NCBI GenBank assembly: GCA_001516025.1
Contig: LOEU01000032.1
Coordinates: 1 to 64,000 of the forward strand
Direction of reading: 5' to 3'
DNA from: a bacterium BRH_c32
GTDB lineage: Bacteria > Bacteroidota > Ignavibacteria > Ignavibacteriales > Melioribacteraceae
Length of the DNA stretch: 64,000 nt
Position 1 is the stretch's first letter. Each line of letters begins with the position of its first letter. The position numbers and the translations under genes were made by a program. Positions 53,792-62,650 of the stretch are shown here, piece by piece. Below the pieces are notes generated by a model. The model was not told where the DNA came from. It did not search any database and was given only the letters and a program-made list of their open reading frames with translations.

Positions 53792-54421
53792 ATGGAAGAG
53801 AAATTAAATCAATTGGCAGAATTTGTAATCAGCGGAAAGAAATTTGAAACTGAAAAACTTACAAAAGAATTGGTCGAAGAAAAAGTTAATGTAAAAGAGA
53901 TCCTTGATAACGGATTATTAAAAGGAATGGAAGTCGTTGGTCAAAGATTCCGTGATCATAAAATGTTTGTTCCTCAGGTATTAGTTTCTGCTAGGGCAAT
54001 GCACTCTGCAATGAAAATACTTGAACCACTTTTAATAGCAGCCGATATGAAAAAAAAGGGGAAGATAATGATAGGTACAGTTTTCGGTGATGTTCATGAT
54101 ATCGGTAAAAATCTTGTAGCGATAATGCTTAAAGGTGCTGGATATGATGTAATAGATATCGGAACAGGATGTAATGCGCAAAAGTTTTTTATCGAATATG
54201 AAAAGCATAAACCGGACGTAATCGGTATGTCGGCTTTACTCACAACTACGATGACAAATATGAAAAGCGTGATACAATATTTCAAAGAGAAGGAAGTTTC
54301 TGTTCCATTTATTGTAGGAGGCGCACCAATTAATCAAAAATTCGCACTCGATATCGGAGCAGCGGGATATGGCAAAGATGCCTATGATGCAGTAAAACTT
54401 ATGGATAGCTTAGTGAGTTAG
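53792..54421 (+). CDS. Corrinoid (B12-binding) protein of the methyltransferase type
   Basis: A 209-residue cobalamin carrier. Residues 1-85 are the helical cap domain (LLKGMEVVGQRFRDHKMFVPQVL). Residues 90-205 are the Rossmann-like B12 domain with the cobalt-ligand motif GDVHDIGKN at His102, then DVIDIGTG, SALLTTTM and VGGAPI. Relatives shuttle a methyl group between a substrate methyltransferase and a second one (MtbC/MtmC type, or the MetH core). No such methyltransferase is next to it. It is the last gene of the six-gene operon, 14 bp after the lyase. The methyl donor is unknown. Confidence 0.9.
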   Translation: MEEKLNQLAEFVISGKKFETEKLTKELVEEKVNVKEILDNGLLKGMEVVGQRFRDHKMFVPQVLVSARAMHSAMKILEPLLIAADMKKKGKIMIGTVFGDVHDIGKNLVAIMLKGAGYDVIDIGTGCNAQKFFIEYEKHKPDVIGMSALLTTTMTNMKSVIQYFKEKEVSVPFIVGGAPINQKFALDIGAAGYGKDAYDAVKLMDSLVS

Positions 54422-54524
54422 GTTCATAAAAAATGGGATTGACTTTTGAGCAACAAAATAATTCTTTCGACTATTCATAAAGAAAAGAGAATTGAATATA
54501 AAACTGTTATTGCACGCAATAAAA

Positions 54525-54567
54525 AAATACTTTGAAATATCGGAAGTATAAATATCTCAAAGTATTT
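54525..54567. terminator. Bidirectional terminator between convergent genes
   Basis: AAATACTTTGA (54525-54535) pairs perfectly with TCAAAGTATTT (54557-54567). A-runs and T-runs lie outside both arms, so it can stop the corrinoid-protein operon and the minus-strand M24 peptidase. Confidence 0.8.
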
Positions 54568-54593
54568 TAAAATTAACCGTATAAAGAAAAGCA

Positions 54594-55784
54594 CTATTTT
54601 ATATAATAAATCTCTTTCTGTCGTTCGGAGATAAATTCTGCTCCGGTTTCGGTGATTATTACTTCCTCTTCAATGGTTGCTATTCCATATCCGTCAATGG
54701 TTAATCGCGGTTCGATTGTAAAAATTTGACCGGCTTCTAATTCGAGATATGGCAAATTACTGTATCGTTCCCATCTCGGTCCTAGAAGAGCACCTCCGTC
54801 ATGAGCGAATCTTCCAACCTGATGCCCTAATCCATGAGGATACTCTTCATAACCGTGATTTACAATATAATCACGTGCAATAGCATCAATCTCCCATCCT
54901 TTCACACCCGGTTTAATTCCTTCGGCAGCAAGTGTAATGGAATCTCTAATTACGTCAAATCCTTTTTGAACCTCTGCCGGAGCCTTATCTTCTCCGTCAC
55001 GAAGTACATACCATGTTCTTTGTAAATCGGAGCAATAGCCCTTATAGTTTATTCCGAAATCCATATTAATTACATGTCCATAATCGACTTTTCGATCAGT
55101 AGGACCTGAATGAGCACCTGCTGTATCGGGACCGGTGAATACTGAAGGGCAATATTCTGCTTCCCAAGCAAGTCCGAATCCTCTTTCTTTAGCGAGATTT
55201 TTTACGAATGCGGCAATCTCAAGTTCGCTTACTCCCGGTTTAATAAATTTGCCGGTTTCATCAAATATTTTAAGAGTTTCCACTATCGCCGTTTTCATAA
55301 GTGCAAGTTCGGAGGCTGATTTTCGTCCGCGTAATGCTGCTACTATCTCTTCAGAAGAAATTAATTTGTCTTCGAATCCCGTTCCATTTAAGTGGTCTAA
55401 TAATTCTAAATAAAGTCCATGAGTTAATCCATCAGCTAGGGTGGAATTTCGAGAATAATTAATCGCAATTTTATTCGGATTAAGTTTAGTTATTAATTCT
55501 ACAAGAGTTTCTTTTACCCCTTTTAGATATGAATGAATGTTCTTGTAGGTGCCAACTGTTTTCATATTAGCTAATTCTAATGAACCGATCACAGCATGCG
55601 TTTCGCCGGTCTTAGTGATTATAAAAGCGGAAGACCACGTAGCATTAGTTCCTACAATCATATCGAGCATCGGGTCTTTGATGTTACCCGTCTCTCTTAC
55701 AAAAGTCATCCACATATCGATATCTTTTTCTTGAAGAATTTTTACAGCTTGATCAATTTTCTCTAATACCATTTCTTTAGACAT
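54594..55784 (-). CDS. M24-family metallopeptidase (Xaa-Pro / creatinase fold)
   Basis: I start it at the ATG at 55784 (MSKEMVLEKIDQAVKILQ): GGGAG lies about ten bases upstream, and the 57 codons before it are AT-rich and unlike any known domain. The 396-residue product has the pita-bread fold with the five metal ligands: two Asp in INMDFGINYKGYCSDLQRT, His in GLGHQVGRFAHD, and Glu in FTIEPRL and IEEEVIIT. The N-terminal third is the creatinase-like domain. It probably cleaves Xaa-Pro peptides in the cytoplasm. It is divergent from the amidotransferase gene. Confidence 0.88.
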   Translation of the reverse strand: MSKEMVLEKIDQAVKILQEKDIDMWMTFVRETGNIKDPMLDMIVGTNATWSSAFIITKTGETHAVIGSLELANMKTVGTYKNIHSYLKGVKETLVELITKLNPNKIAINYSRNSTLADGLTHGLYLELLDHLNGTGFEDKLISSEEIVAALRGRKSASELALMKTAIVETLKIFDETGKFIKPGVSELEIAAFVKNLAKERGFGLAWEAEYCPSVFTGPDTAGAHSGPTDRKVDYGHVINMDFGINYKGYCSDLQRTWYVLRDGEDKAPAEVQKGFDVIRDSITLAAEGIKPGVKGWEIDAIARDYIVNHGYEEYPHGLGHQVGRFAHDGGALLGPRWERYSNLPYLELEAGQIFTIEPRLTIDGYGIATIEEEVIITETGAEFISERQKEIYYIK

Positions 55785-55898
55785 AGATAGAACTCCCTTT
55801 TTGATATTTAAACATATTGATTCGGATATTTTTTTACCAATATTCTTTTTATGAATAGAGCATTTTTTTATCTTTGACCTGCATATTAAGGAATAAAA

Positions 55899-56699
55899 TT
55901 GAAAAATAATATAAAAGCTGCAATAATCGATCTTTATAATGGAGAAACGAACCAAGGAATAAGATGTATTAAAGATATACTTTCTGATTGTGGGTTAGAA
56001 TATAAGTTGTACGATTCGAGAGCAAAAGGGGAAATACCATCCACCGATTATGATATTTATATCTCTTCGGGCGGACCGGGTAGTCCTTGGGATGGCGAAG
56101 GGAAAAAATGGGAAGAAGATTATTTTAAATTATTGGATGCGCTTTGGGCGAATAATCAAAATCCGGCGAATCGGAAAAAATTTGTTTTCTTTATCTGTCA
56201 TTCGTTTCAAATTATGGTTCGTTATTTTGGACTTGCAGAAGTTGTAATGAGAAATTCAAAATCCTTTGGAATTAAACCGGTTCATAAAACTAAATCAGGT
56301 GAATTAGAAAAATTATTCGAAAATTTAACTGATCCATTTTATGCGGCTGATTTTAGGGAGTGGCAGGTGATTCAGCCCAATTTAAATCGACTTGATGAAT
56401 TGGGTGCGAAAATTAGCGCTTTAGAAAAGGTTCGTCCGCATGTTGATCTAGAGAGAGCAATAATGGCTATAAGGGTATCGAATGAATTTGTGGGGACACA
56501 ATTTCATCCCGAAGCAGATCCCGAAAGTATGCAGCATCATCTAATGCAGCCGGAACGCAAAGAGCATGTAGTATCGAAATATGGTGAGGAAAAATATCAA
56601 GAGATGCTTGACCTCTGCGAAAATGAAATAGGAATAAAATTAACTCGTAAAAATGTTTTGCCCGGATTTATTAAAGAAGCTATTAAACAATTAAATTAA
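55899..56699 (+). CDS. Class I glutamine amidotransferase domain protein (GMP-synthase-like)
   Basis: A 266-residue glutaminase with the catalytic triad Cys100 in FFICHSFQIM, then His203 and Glu205 in GTQFHPEADPES. The oxyanion region is SSGGPGSP near residue 56. It starts at a TTG (55899), seven bases after AAGGA; an ATG is not available in the right place. There is no synthetase domain and no purine or aminodeoxychorismate partner next to it, so it is a stand-alone glutaminase of unclear role. GMP-synthase-like names are used for close relatives in this lineage. Confidence 0.8.
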   Translation: MKNNIKAAIIDLYNGETNQGIRCIKDILSDCGLEYKLYDSRAKGEIPSTDYDIYISSGGPGSPWDGEGKKWEEDYFKLLDALWANNQNPANRKKFVFFICHSFQIMVRYFGLAEVVMRNSKSFGIKPVHKTKSGELEKLFENLTDPFYAADFREWQVIQPNLNRLDELGAKISALEKVRPHVDLERAIMAIRVSNEFVGTQFHPEADPESMQHHLMQPERKEHVVSKYGEEKYQEMLDLCENEIGIKLTRKNVLPGFIKEAIKQLN

Positions 56700-56806
56700 G
56701 CATCTAATACTGCATTTTAATGAAATCAATTTGCGATCGCGAATTTAGACTTTTTCTGTGATAAATGGATGTGAGAAATTTCGATAAGACTTAAATCGAT
56801 ACTGAA

Positions 56807-58339
56807 TCAAGAATTTAGATTAATTAATGATTCATTAAGTTTTTCATCTCTCGGAAGCGTTATTTTGAATGTTGTTCCTTTACCAAATTGGCTTTCTACC
56901 GAAATAGATCCATGATTTTTTTCAACCATCTCTTTGCAAAGTATGAGACCTAATCCGCTCCCTTTTTCTTGGTTTGTTCCATAAGTAGAATGATTAACAT
57001 CAATTCTAAAAAGTTTATCAATATCCTCAGGCTTAATTCCAATTCCCGTATCATTAACTAAAATTTCAAGGCGATCAGTATAATTATTATTGGTAATAAA
57101 GACTTCATCACCGGAATTTGTGAATTTGAGGGCATTGGAAATTAAATTTTGAAGCACCGAACTAATCATATCTTCATCTGCGAAGGCGATAGTATTGCCG
57201 CTCATCTTATTTGATAAAGTTATTTTTTTATTTGCGGCAATATACTCGAATAATTTAATGATTTGATTTATACGGTTATTTAGTGAAAAGTGTGCAGGTT
57301 CATATTTCATTTTACCTGATTGAATTCTGCTCCATGTAAGTAGATTTTCGAGAAGAGCGAAAACATTCTGTGCCGCTTCATAAATTTTCTCGGCAAATAA
57401 TGCTGTCTCTTCCTTTGTCAATTCATTTATATCATCTTTTAAAAACTCCGAGAAACTAAAAATTGAACTAAAAGGACTTCTAAGATCGTGAGAGATAATA
57501 GAAAAGAATTTATCTTTAGAGGCATTTAGATTATGGAGTTTTATATTTAGCTCTTCTAATTCTTTTACTACTGTTTTTAATTTGTTTTCATTCTCTTTTA
57601 TCTCGGTAATATCTCTTACAATGCCGCGGATAATATATTCGCCATCCGGGTTTTTAACAAGATTCACTGAATTTAGACCGGTTATTTTTTCCCCTCTAAG
57701 ATTCGTAAAATTAATTTCATAATTTCTAACGAATCCATTTTCTTTAAGCTGTTCTATAAACAGTTTTCTATCTTGAGGAGATTTATAAAATTTTTCGGTG
57801 ATAGTAATTTCTGCGGCTTCTGAAGCATTATCAAGACCGAGGATTTCCACACCGGCGGGATTCATTTCTATGAATTTTCCATCAAGTGTGCTTTCATATA
57901 CAGCATCATTAAGTTCTAAAAAGATATTTTTATATCTATCCTGCGCCTCCTTTAATTTTGCATCTTTTTGAACGTCTTTTGTTATATCGGTTGTGATTCC
58001 AACTAAGAATACTTGCCCATATTTATCGGTTATAGAAAAAGTCTTAAGATGAATTAAAATTTCTTTTTTACTTTTTGTTGTATTATAAAGTCTTCCTTCC
58101 CACCCGCCATCGATTGTTGATTGAATTATTGAGCGCATTAATTCGGGATTATTCTTTTCGGAACCGACAAAATCAAAAGTACGGTTTGTTACTTCATCTA
58201 ATCTATATCCGTATAGATCAAGGAATGCATTATTGACGAATATTATCTTATCATCAACATCAGTTATACTCACCGCTTCATTAATGTAATCTAAAGTTTG
58301 CAATAAAACATTTAGATCTGTAATCTTATTATTAATCAT
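56807..58339 (-). CDS. PAS-domain sensor histidine kinase
   Basis: A 510-residue cytoplasmic kinase without membrane spans. Two PAS domains (about 10-125 and 130-250; ITDVDDKIIFVNNAFLDLYG and TLDGKFIEMNPAGVEILG) are followed by a coiled region, a HisKA domain with His284 in FFSIISHDLRSPF, and a HATPase domain (NLISNALKFTNSGD, DTGIGIKPED, GSGLGLILCKE). No receiver domain is fused and no response regulator is near, so it is an orphan kinase. It overlaps the sua5 stop by 4 bp, so it is likely co-transcribed with tRNA-modification gene sua5. Confidence 0.93.
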   Translation of the reverse strand: MINNKITDLNVLLQTLDYINEAVSITDVDDKIIFVNNAFLDLYGYRLDEVTNRTFDFVGSEKNNPELMRSIIQSTIDGGWEGRLYNTTKSKKEILIHLKTFSITDKYGQVFLVGITTDITKDVQKDAKLKEAQDRYKNIFLELNDAVYESTLDGKFIEMNPAGVEILGLDNASEAAEITITEKFYKSPQDRKLFIEQLKENGFVRNYEINFTNLRGEKITGLNSVNLVKNPDGEYIIRGIVRDITEIKENENKLKTVVKELEELNIKLHNLNASKDKFFSIISHDLRSPFSSIFSFSEFLKDDINELTKEETALFAEKIYEAAQNVFALLENLLTWSRIQSGKMKYEPAHFSLNNRINQIIKLFEYIAANKKITLSNKMSGNTIAFADEDMISSVLQNLISNALKFTNSGDEVFITNNNYTDRLEILVNDTGIGIKPEDIDKLFRIDVNHSTYGTNQEKGSGLGLILCKEMVEKNHGSISVESQFGKGTTFKITLPRDEKLNESLINLNS

Positions 58340-59319
58340 ATTTGGTAAAATTTAAATTTATTTACTGCCTTTTTAAGCCGATCCATAATTGCAATTCCGA
58401 GACCTTTTTCCTCAATCTTTTCGGCGGCAATAATATCTATCTCGGGGTCATTTTCTAATTTATATAGCATTGAAAATAAATTAGCTGCAGCTTCTCTTAA
58501 ATCTCCTTTAGGTGATAAAATATATTCTTTGACAAATGGATAATCGAATTTGTTTTCAGAAAAAAGGAGTCCGCCTGTTCGTTTATTATCGGATTTATTT
58601 AAAAAGTCTTTAGTGATAAAAAAAATCGGTTTATCGGGGGCATAATGAAATTCAAGTTGACCGGGAGAATCGGGTTTAAATTTTACAGAAGTATCCACTT
58701 TTACGTTATTTATTTCGGATTTGAGGTCTTCTAAAGTTACACCACCGGGACGTAATAATGTAATCCCATCATTTTCAATTCTTATAATTGTAGATTCCAC
58801 ACCAATTTCTGATTGCCCTCCATCCAGAATCATTTTAACTTTAGAAGAAAGTTCCTCGGAGATATGTTTGGCTTTAGTAGGACTTAATCTATTGAAAGAA
58901 TTAGCACTCGGTGCGGCTATTGGAACTCCCGCTAATTCTATTAGTCTTAAAGCCGCCGGATGGCTTGGCATTCTAACGGCTACGGTTTGATTTCCTGCCG
59001 TTACGATATCAGGCACTACCGAATTTTTCTTTAATACGATCGTTAGCGCTCCCGGCCAGTATTTCTTTGTGATTCGTCTTATCAGATCATTATTATCATT
59101 TGAAATTAAGTCCAGCATCTTATAATCAGATATATGTAGAATAAGCGGATTGAAAGTAGGGCGTTTTTTTGCTTCAAATATTTTCGAAACTGCAATTGAG
59201 TTGAAACCATTTGCTCCAATTCCATAAACAGTTTCGGTCGGGAAGATTACAAGTTCACCCAAATTTATTAATTTTGCTGCAGATTGCAAGTTTTTTTCCG
59301 TAACGGGAAAAATATTCAT
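58336..59319 (-). CDS. L-threonylcarbamoyladenylate synthase, Sua5 type
   Basis: Makes the TC-AMP intermediate for the universal t6A37 modification of ANN-reading tRNAs. The 327 residues are the long Sua5 form: the YrdC domain (about 1-205) shows FPTETVYGIGAN, KRPTFNPLILHI, PGALTIVLKKN, VAVRMPSHPAA and PIAAPSANSFN, and a C-terminal Sua5 domain follows (SPGQLEFHYAPDKP). The partner tsaD/tsaB/tsaE genes are not in the window. It leads the minus-strand pair with the PAS kinase. Confidence 0.93.
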   Translation of the reverse strand: MNIFPVTEKNLQSAAKLINLGELVIFPTETVYGIGANGFNSIAVSKIFEAKKRPTFNPLILHISDYKMLDLISNDNNDLIRRITKKYWPGALTIVLKKNSVVPDIVTAGNQTVAVRMPSHPAALRLIELAGVPIAAPSANSFNRLSPTKAKHISEELSSKVKMILDGGQSEIGVESTIIRIENDGITLLRPGGVTLEDLKSEINNVKVDTSVKFKPDSPGQLEFHYAPDKPIFFITKDFLNKSDNKRTGGLLFSENKFDYPFVKEYILSPKGDLREAAANLFSMLYKLENDPEIDIIAAEKIEEKGLGIAIMDRLKKAVNKFKFYQI

Positions 59320-59370
59320 TATTTTATAAATCCTGATTTAGATAATTTTTAAAATCCAATATATAAAAAT

Positions 59371-60699
59371 ATGGAAGTAAAACTAGATTCACTAAATATC
59401 GAAGAAGCGAAATTGCTGGATGAACTCTTGACAAAAGAGATTATCAAAAGCGAATCTATTAGAGCAAAGCTTTTTGTGATAGTTGCTTCTCTTCTTCTAA
59501 TATTCTTTCTAGTTGTTGCTGCATTTTCTTATAATTCACTTCTTACTTTCGTAACAGATTTTACGCCCTATTATCTAACCGTAGTAATTATATCAATATT
59601 TATTGCACGCGAAGTAACCATAAGCAAAGTATTAAAAAGATCAGGCAACCAATTTGAAAAACTTAATCGAAAAAAAGCATTAGTTGCACGGTATAGTTCA
59701 GTCCTTTTTGAAACAAGCATACCGACACTTTTAATTATTGTTTTTTCTTTCTATACTAAATCATTTTATCTGAATATATCGCCACTTATTTTGCTATATT
59801 TTATTTTTATTGCACTTACAACATTGAGCTTGGATTATCGCATCTCGTTATTTGCAGGAGCCGTATCCGCTGTCGAATATCTCGCTTTCTCAGCTTATGC
59901 TATTAATTACAATACACTTCCTGTAACCGATCCGATTTTTACAAATAGTTTAATGTATATAGGTAAAGCCATCATGCTCTTAGTATCGGGTGTTGCTGCC
60001 GGTTTTGTCGGAGAGCAGCTTAAAAGACAAATAAGAAATACATTTCTTACTCTTTTAGAGAGAAATAGAGTAGTAAACTTATTTGATCAGCAGATATCAA
60101 AAGAGATTGTCGAAGAGTTGGTCAATAATTCGGGTGAACTAGAAAGTAAAAGAAAATTTGTTTGTATTATGTTTCTAGATATAAGAGGATTTACGCAATT
60201 TGCAGAGAATAAAGAACCTGAAGAGATAATTAGATATCAGAATCAAGTATTTGGTTTTATGATAGAAATTATTACCCGAAATGGAGGAGTGATAAATCAA
60301 TTTCTTGGTGATGGTTATATGGCAACTTTCGGAGCACCTCTTAGCAGAGGCAATGACTGCCAAAATGCCGTTAATTCAGCTTTAGAAATAATCTCCACGA
60401 TAAAGGGAAAAAATGATATTGGTGAAATACCGTTTACTGGTATAGGAATCGGGCTTCATGCGGGCGAAGTAGTAGCGGGGAATGTCGGCACTTCAATTCG
60501 TAAACAGTATTCCATCTCAGGTGTTACTGTAATTCTTGCTTCCAGAATTGAAGGGTTAACAAAGCAGTATAAGGCACAGCTATTAGTATCGGAACAAGTT
60601 CTAAAAGAAATAGATACTACCTCGCTTTCAATCGAAGATATTGGTCCTGTTGTAGTTAAGGGGCACGAAAACCCAATCGTAATTTATAAACTTGCATAG
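59371..60699 (+). CDS. Class III adenylate cyclase with membrane N-terminus
   Basis: A 442-residue protein that should make cyclic AMP (or GMP). The N-terminal about 215 residues hold roughly six membrane spans in an unnamed arrangement (for example AKLFVIVASLLLIFFLVVAA). A short linker with ISKEIVEELV leads to the class III cyclase domain at about 258-440: metal Asp270 in IMFLDIRGFTQFA, Asp314 in FLGDGYMATFGAP, and late GIGLHAGEVVAGNVG and QYSISGVTV. A membrane domain linked to a cyclase through a short helix suggests a receptor-type enzyme. It is divergent from sua5 and 8 bp from the next gene. Confidence 0.9.
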   Translation: MEVKLDSLNIEEAKLLDELLTKEIIKSESIRAKLFVIVASLLLIFFLVVAAFSYNSLLTFVTDFTPYYLTVVIISIFIAREVTISKVLKRSGNQFEKLNRKKALVARYSSVLFETSIPTLLIIVFSFYTKSFYLNISPLILLYFIFIALTTLSLDYRISLFAGAVSAVEYLAFSAYAINYNTLPVTDPIFTNSLMYIGKAIMLLVSGVAAGFVGEQLKRQIRNTFLTLLERNRVVNLFDQQISKEIVEELVNNSGELESKRKFVCIMFLDIRGFTQFAENKEPEEIIRYQNQVFGFMIEIITRNGGVINQFLGDGYMATFGAPLSRGNDCQNAVNSALEIISTIKGKNDIGEIPFTGIGIGLHAGEVVAGNVGTSIRKQYSISGVTVILASRIEGLTKQYKAQLLVSEQVLKEIDTTSLSIEDIGPVVVKGHENPIVIYKLA

Positions 60700-60707
60700 A
60701 GAATAGA

Positions 60708-61469
60708 ATGAATGAATTAAATGAGTTTAAGAAATTTTCACGTCTGTTATCAGACGAAAGCGGAGCGATAATTAGGAAATATTTCAGAACGCATATTGGA
60801 TTTGAAAGTAAAAGCGATGAATCACCCGTTACGATTGCCGATAAAAAGTCGGAAGAAAGAATGCGGGAATTGATAATGAAAGAATTTCCGGAACATGGAA
60901 TAATTGGGGAAGAATTTGGGAAACATAATCCGGAAGCCGAATACCAGTGGGTGCTCGATCCAATCGATGGAACAAAAAGTTTTATTTGCGGTACGGTAAC
61001 TTTTGGTACAATGATAGCACTTACAAAAAAAGGTGAACCGATTCTTGGCGTTATTAATCAACCGATACTTAATGAATTTCTGATTGGCGATAATGATACT
61101 GCGCTGCTTAATGATGTAAAGGTAAAAGTAAGAGAATGCGAAAATTTATCAGATGCAGTATTGCTAACCACCGACCATAAGAATATTGAGAAGTATCAGG
61201 ATAAAGAAAAATTTGATGAATTAATTAATAGATGCAAGCTTTATCGCAATTGGGGCGATTGCTATGGATATTATCTCGTTGCCACAGGATATGCAGATAT
61301 AATGCTCGATCCGATTATGAGTGTGTGGGATTTAATGGCTCTTATTCCAATTATTAAAGGCGCTGGCGGAGTGATAACAGATTATACCGGCAGCGATCCT
61401 GTTAAAGGAAATAGTATTATCGCATCGAATAAAATTTTACATCCGAAAGTAGTTTCACTGCTAAACTAA
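60708..61469 (+). CDS. hisN: Inositol-monophosphatase-family phosphatase, probable histidinol-phosphatase
   Basis: A 253-residue Mg-dependent phosphatase. The metal and substrate motifs are GEEFGKHN near residue 66, WVLDPIDGTKSFICG with Asp84 and Asp87, and SVWDLMALIPIIKGAGG near the end. The wording of the central motif (LDPIDGTKSFI-G-TFGT) is closest to HisN histidinol-phosphatases, with inositol or 3'-phosphoadenosine phosphatase as alternatives. It lies 8 bp after the adenylate cyclase. No his operon gene is nearby. Confidence 0.82.
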   Translation: MNELNEFKKFSRLLSDESGAIIRKYFRTHIGFESKSDESPVTIADKKSEERMRELIMKEFPEHGIIGEEFGKHNPEAEYQWVLDPIDGTKSFICGTVTFGTMIALTKKGEPILGVINQPILNEFLIGDNDTALLNDVKVKVRECENLSDAVLLTTDHKNIEKYQDKEKFDELINRCKLYRNWGDCYGYYLVATGYADIMLDPIMSVWDLMALIPIIKGAGGVITDYTGSDPVKGNSIIASNKILHPKVVSLLN

Positions 61470-61627
61470 GTAATGTAAGGATAACATTATTATTTTTGAA
61501 GAGATTCTTTATTTAGGATTATAATCTCTATGGCAGGAGAATATCTCATTGATTTCTAAAATCCTTTGGGCACATATTTTCTTTGATTAACTTGGTCAAC
61601 TTATTATACGATGGCACTATTTAAAAT

Positions 61628-61658
61628 AAAAAAAGCCGGTAGATAAACCGGCTTTTTC
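61628..61658. terminator. Bidirectional terminator between hisN and ferredoxin genes
   Basis: AGCCGGT (61634-61640) pairs with ACCGGCT (61647-61653), flanked by a seven-A run on one side and a T-run on the other. It can end hisN and the minus-strand ferredoxin gene. Confidence 0.85.
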
Positions 61659-61674
61659 GTGGAAACAATTTATA

Positions 61675-61887
61675 TTATTGTTCAACAATAGCACTAACAG
61701 CGCATACATCTATGCAAGATTTACAGTCGGTACATAATTCAGGAACGATAAAAGTATAGTCTTCTGAAAGAGGGGCATTTGTTGTTCCGTTTAACTGAAA
61801 TTCTTCACCTGCATTATAGATTGCGGAATTTTCACATTCGTCAACGCATGCAGAGCAATTAATGCATTCGTCAGTAATTACAACCAT
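61675..61887 (-). CDS. 2[4Fe-4S] bacterial-type ferredoxin
   Basis: A 70-residue electron carrier with two CxxCxxCxxxC motifs: CINCSACVDEC near residue 9 and CTDCKSCIDVC near residue 52. The usual Pro after the fourth Cys is missing in both (CENSAI, CAVSAI), which may shift the cluster potential slightly. A small insert between the motifs (GEEFQLNGTTNAPLSEDY) is common in Bacteroidota ferredoxins. It could serve the acyl-ACP desaturase or pyruvate oxidoreductase; the partner is not shown. It is a single gene. Confidence 0.93.
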   Translation of the reverse strand: MVVITDECINCSACVDECENSAIYNAGEEFQLNGTTNAPLSEDYTFIVPELCTDCKSCIDVCAVSAIVEQ

Positions 61888-62068
61888 TATTACATCTCCA
61901 ATTAATAATTAATAAAAATCATCACTTAAAATATGGGTATCTTTTCAAAGAAACAAGAGCAAAAAGTCTGATTATATTCAGACCGTTGGTCTTATTATTG
62001 TGATGCCGGAGTTTTTACTAATAAGGTAATTCATTATTTTTGACAATACATTAAGAAAAGAGCAAAAG

Positions 62069-62557
62069 ATGAAAAAATATTCATTTCCACCCATAGTGGA
62101 TAAGAATTCAAAAATATTAATTCTTGGTTCAATGCCCGGTGAGCGATCTCTACAGGCGAATGAATATTATGCTCATCCGCAAAACAAATTTTGGAAGATA
62201 ATGATGACTATCTTCGGCGAATCTCAAATGCTTGCATACTCAAAGCGATTGGAAGTGCTTCAAAAAAATCATGTTGCTCTTTGGGATGTATTGGAGAATT
62301 GTGAAAGGAAGGGGAGTTTAGATCAGAATATCAAAGCGGAAATTCCGAACGATTTTTCTTCATTTCTTTATGAACATAATAATATTACCCACATATTTTT
62401 TAATGGAGGCACGGTAGAAAAATTATTTAACAGACATGTACTAAGACAAGGAAATATAGTATATACAAAACTTCCGAGTACGAGTCCCGCACACGCAGGG
62501 ATGTCCTTTGAAACTAAACTCAAAATTTGGCGAGAAAAGATCCTTACTTCCCTTTAG
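62069..62557 (+). CDS. Mug/UDG-superfamily DNA glycosylase
   Basis: A 162-residue base-excision repair enzyme of the uracil-DNA glycosylase fold. Motifs are ILGSMPGERSLQANEYYAHPQNKFWK (catalytic-site region with Asn of the water-activating motif), VALWDVLENCER, and the late LPSTSPAHAGMS, the latter matching DNA-deoxyinosine (hypoxanthine) glycosylases more than classical Mug. Substrate is thus hypoxanthine or uracil opposite a mispair. It follows a 180-bp gap and ends just before the T9SS pseudogene. Confidence 0.82.
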   Translation: MKKYSFPPIVDKNSKILILGSMPGERSLQANEYYAHPQNKFWKIMMTIFGESQMLAYSKRLEVLQKNHVALWDVLENCERKGSLDQNIKAEIPNDFSSFLYEHNNITHIFFNGGTVEKLFNRHVLRQGNIVYTKLPSTSPAHAGMSFETKLKIWREKILTSL

Positions 62558-62650
62558 TTTTATTATATCAATAGCTATCGAAATAAAAAGAAAGGTAATG
62601 ATTTTTGCATATTTTTTAAGAACCCTAATTATGATTTTGTAAGTAACAAT

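Noticed and set aside
61933..61971. 12-codon ORF and weak hairpin upstream of the ferredoxin gene
   Set aside because: The ORF is very short. The hairpin (GTCTGA/TCAGAC, 61966-61983) has a U-run on the minus strand but only six base pairs, so I did not list it as a terminator.
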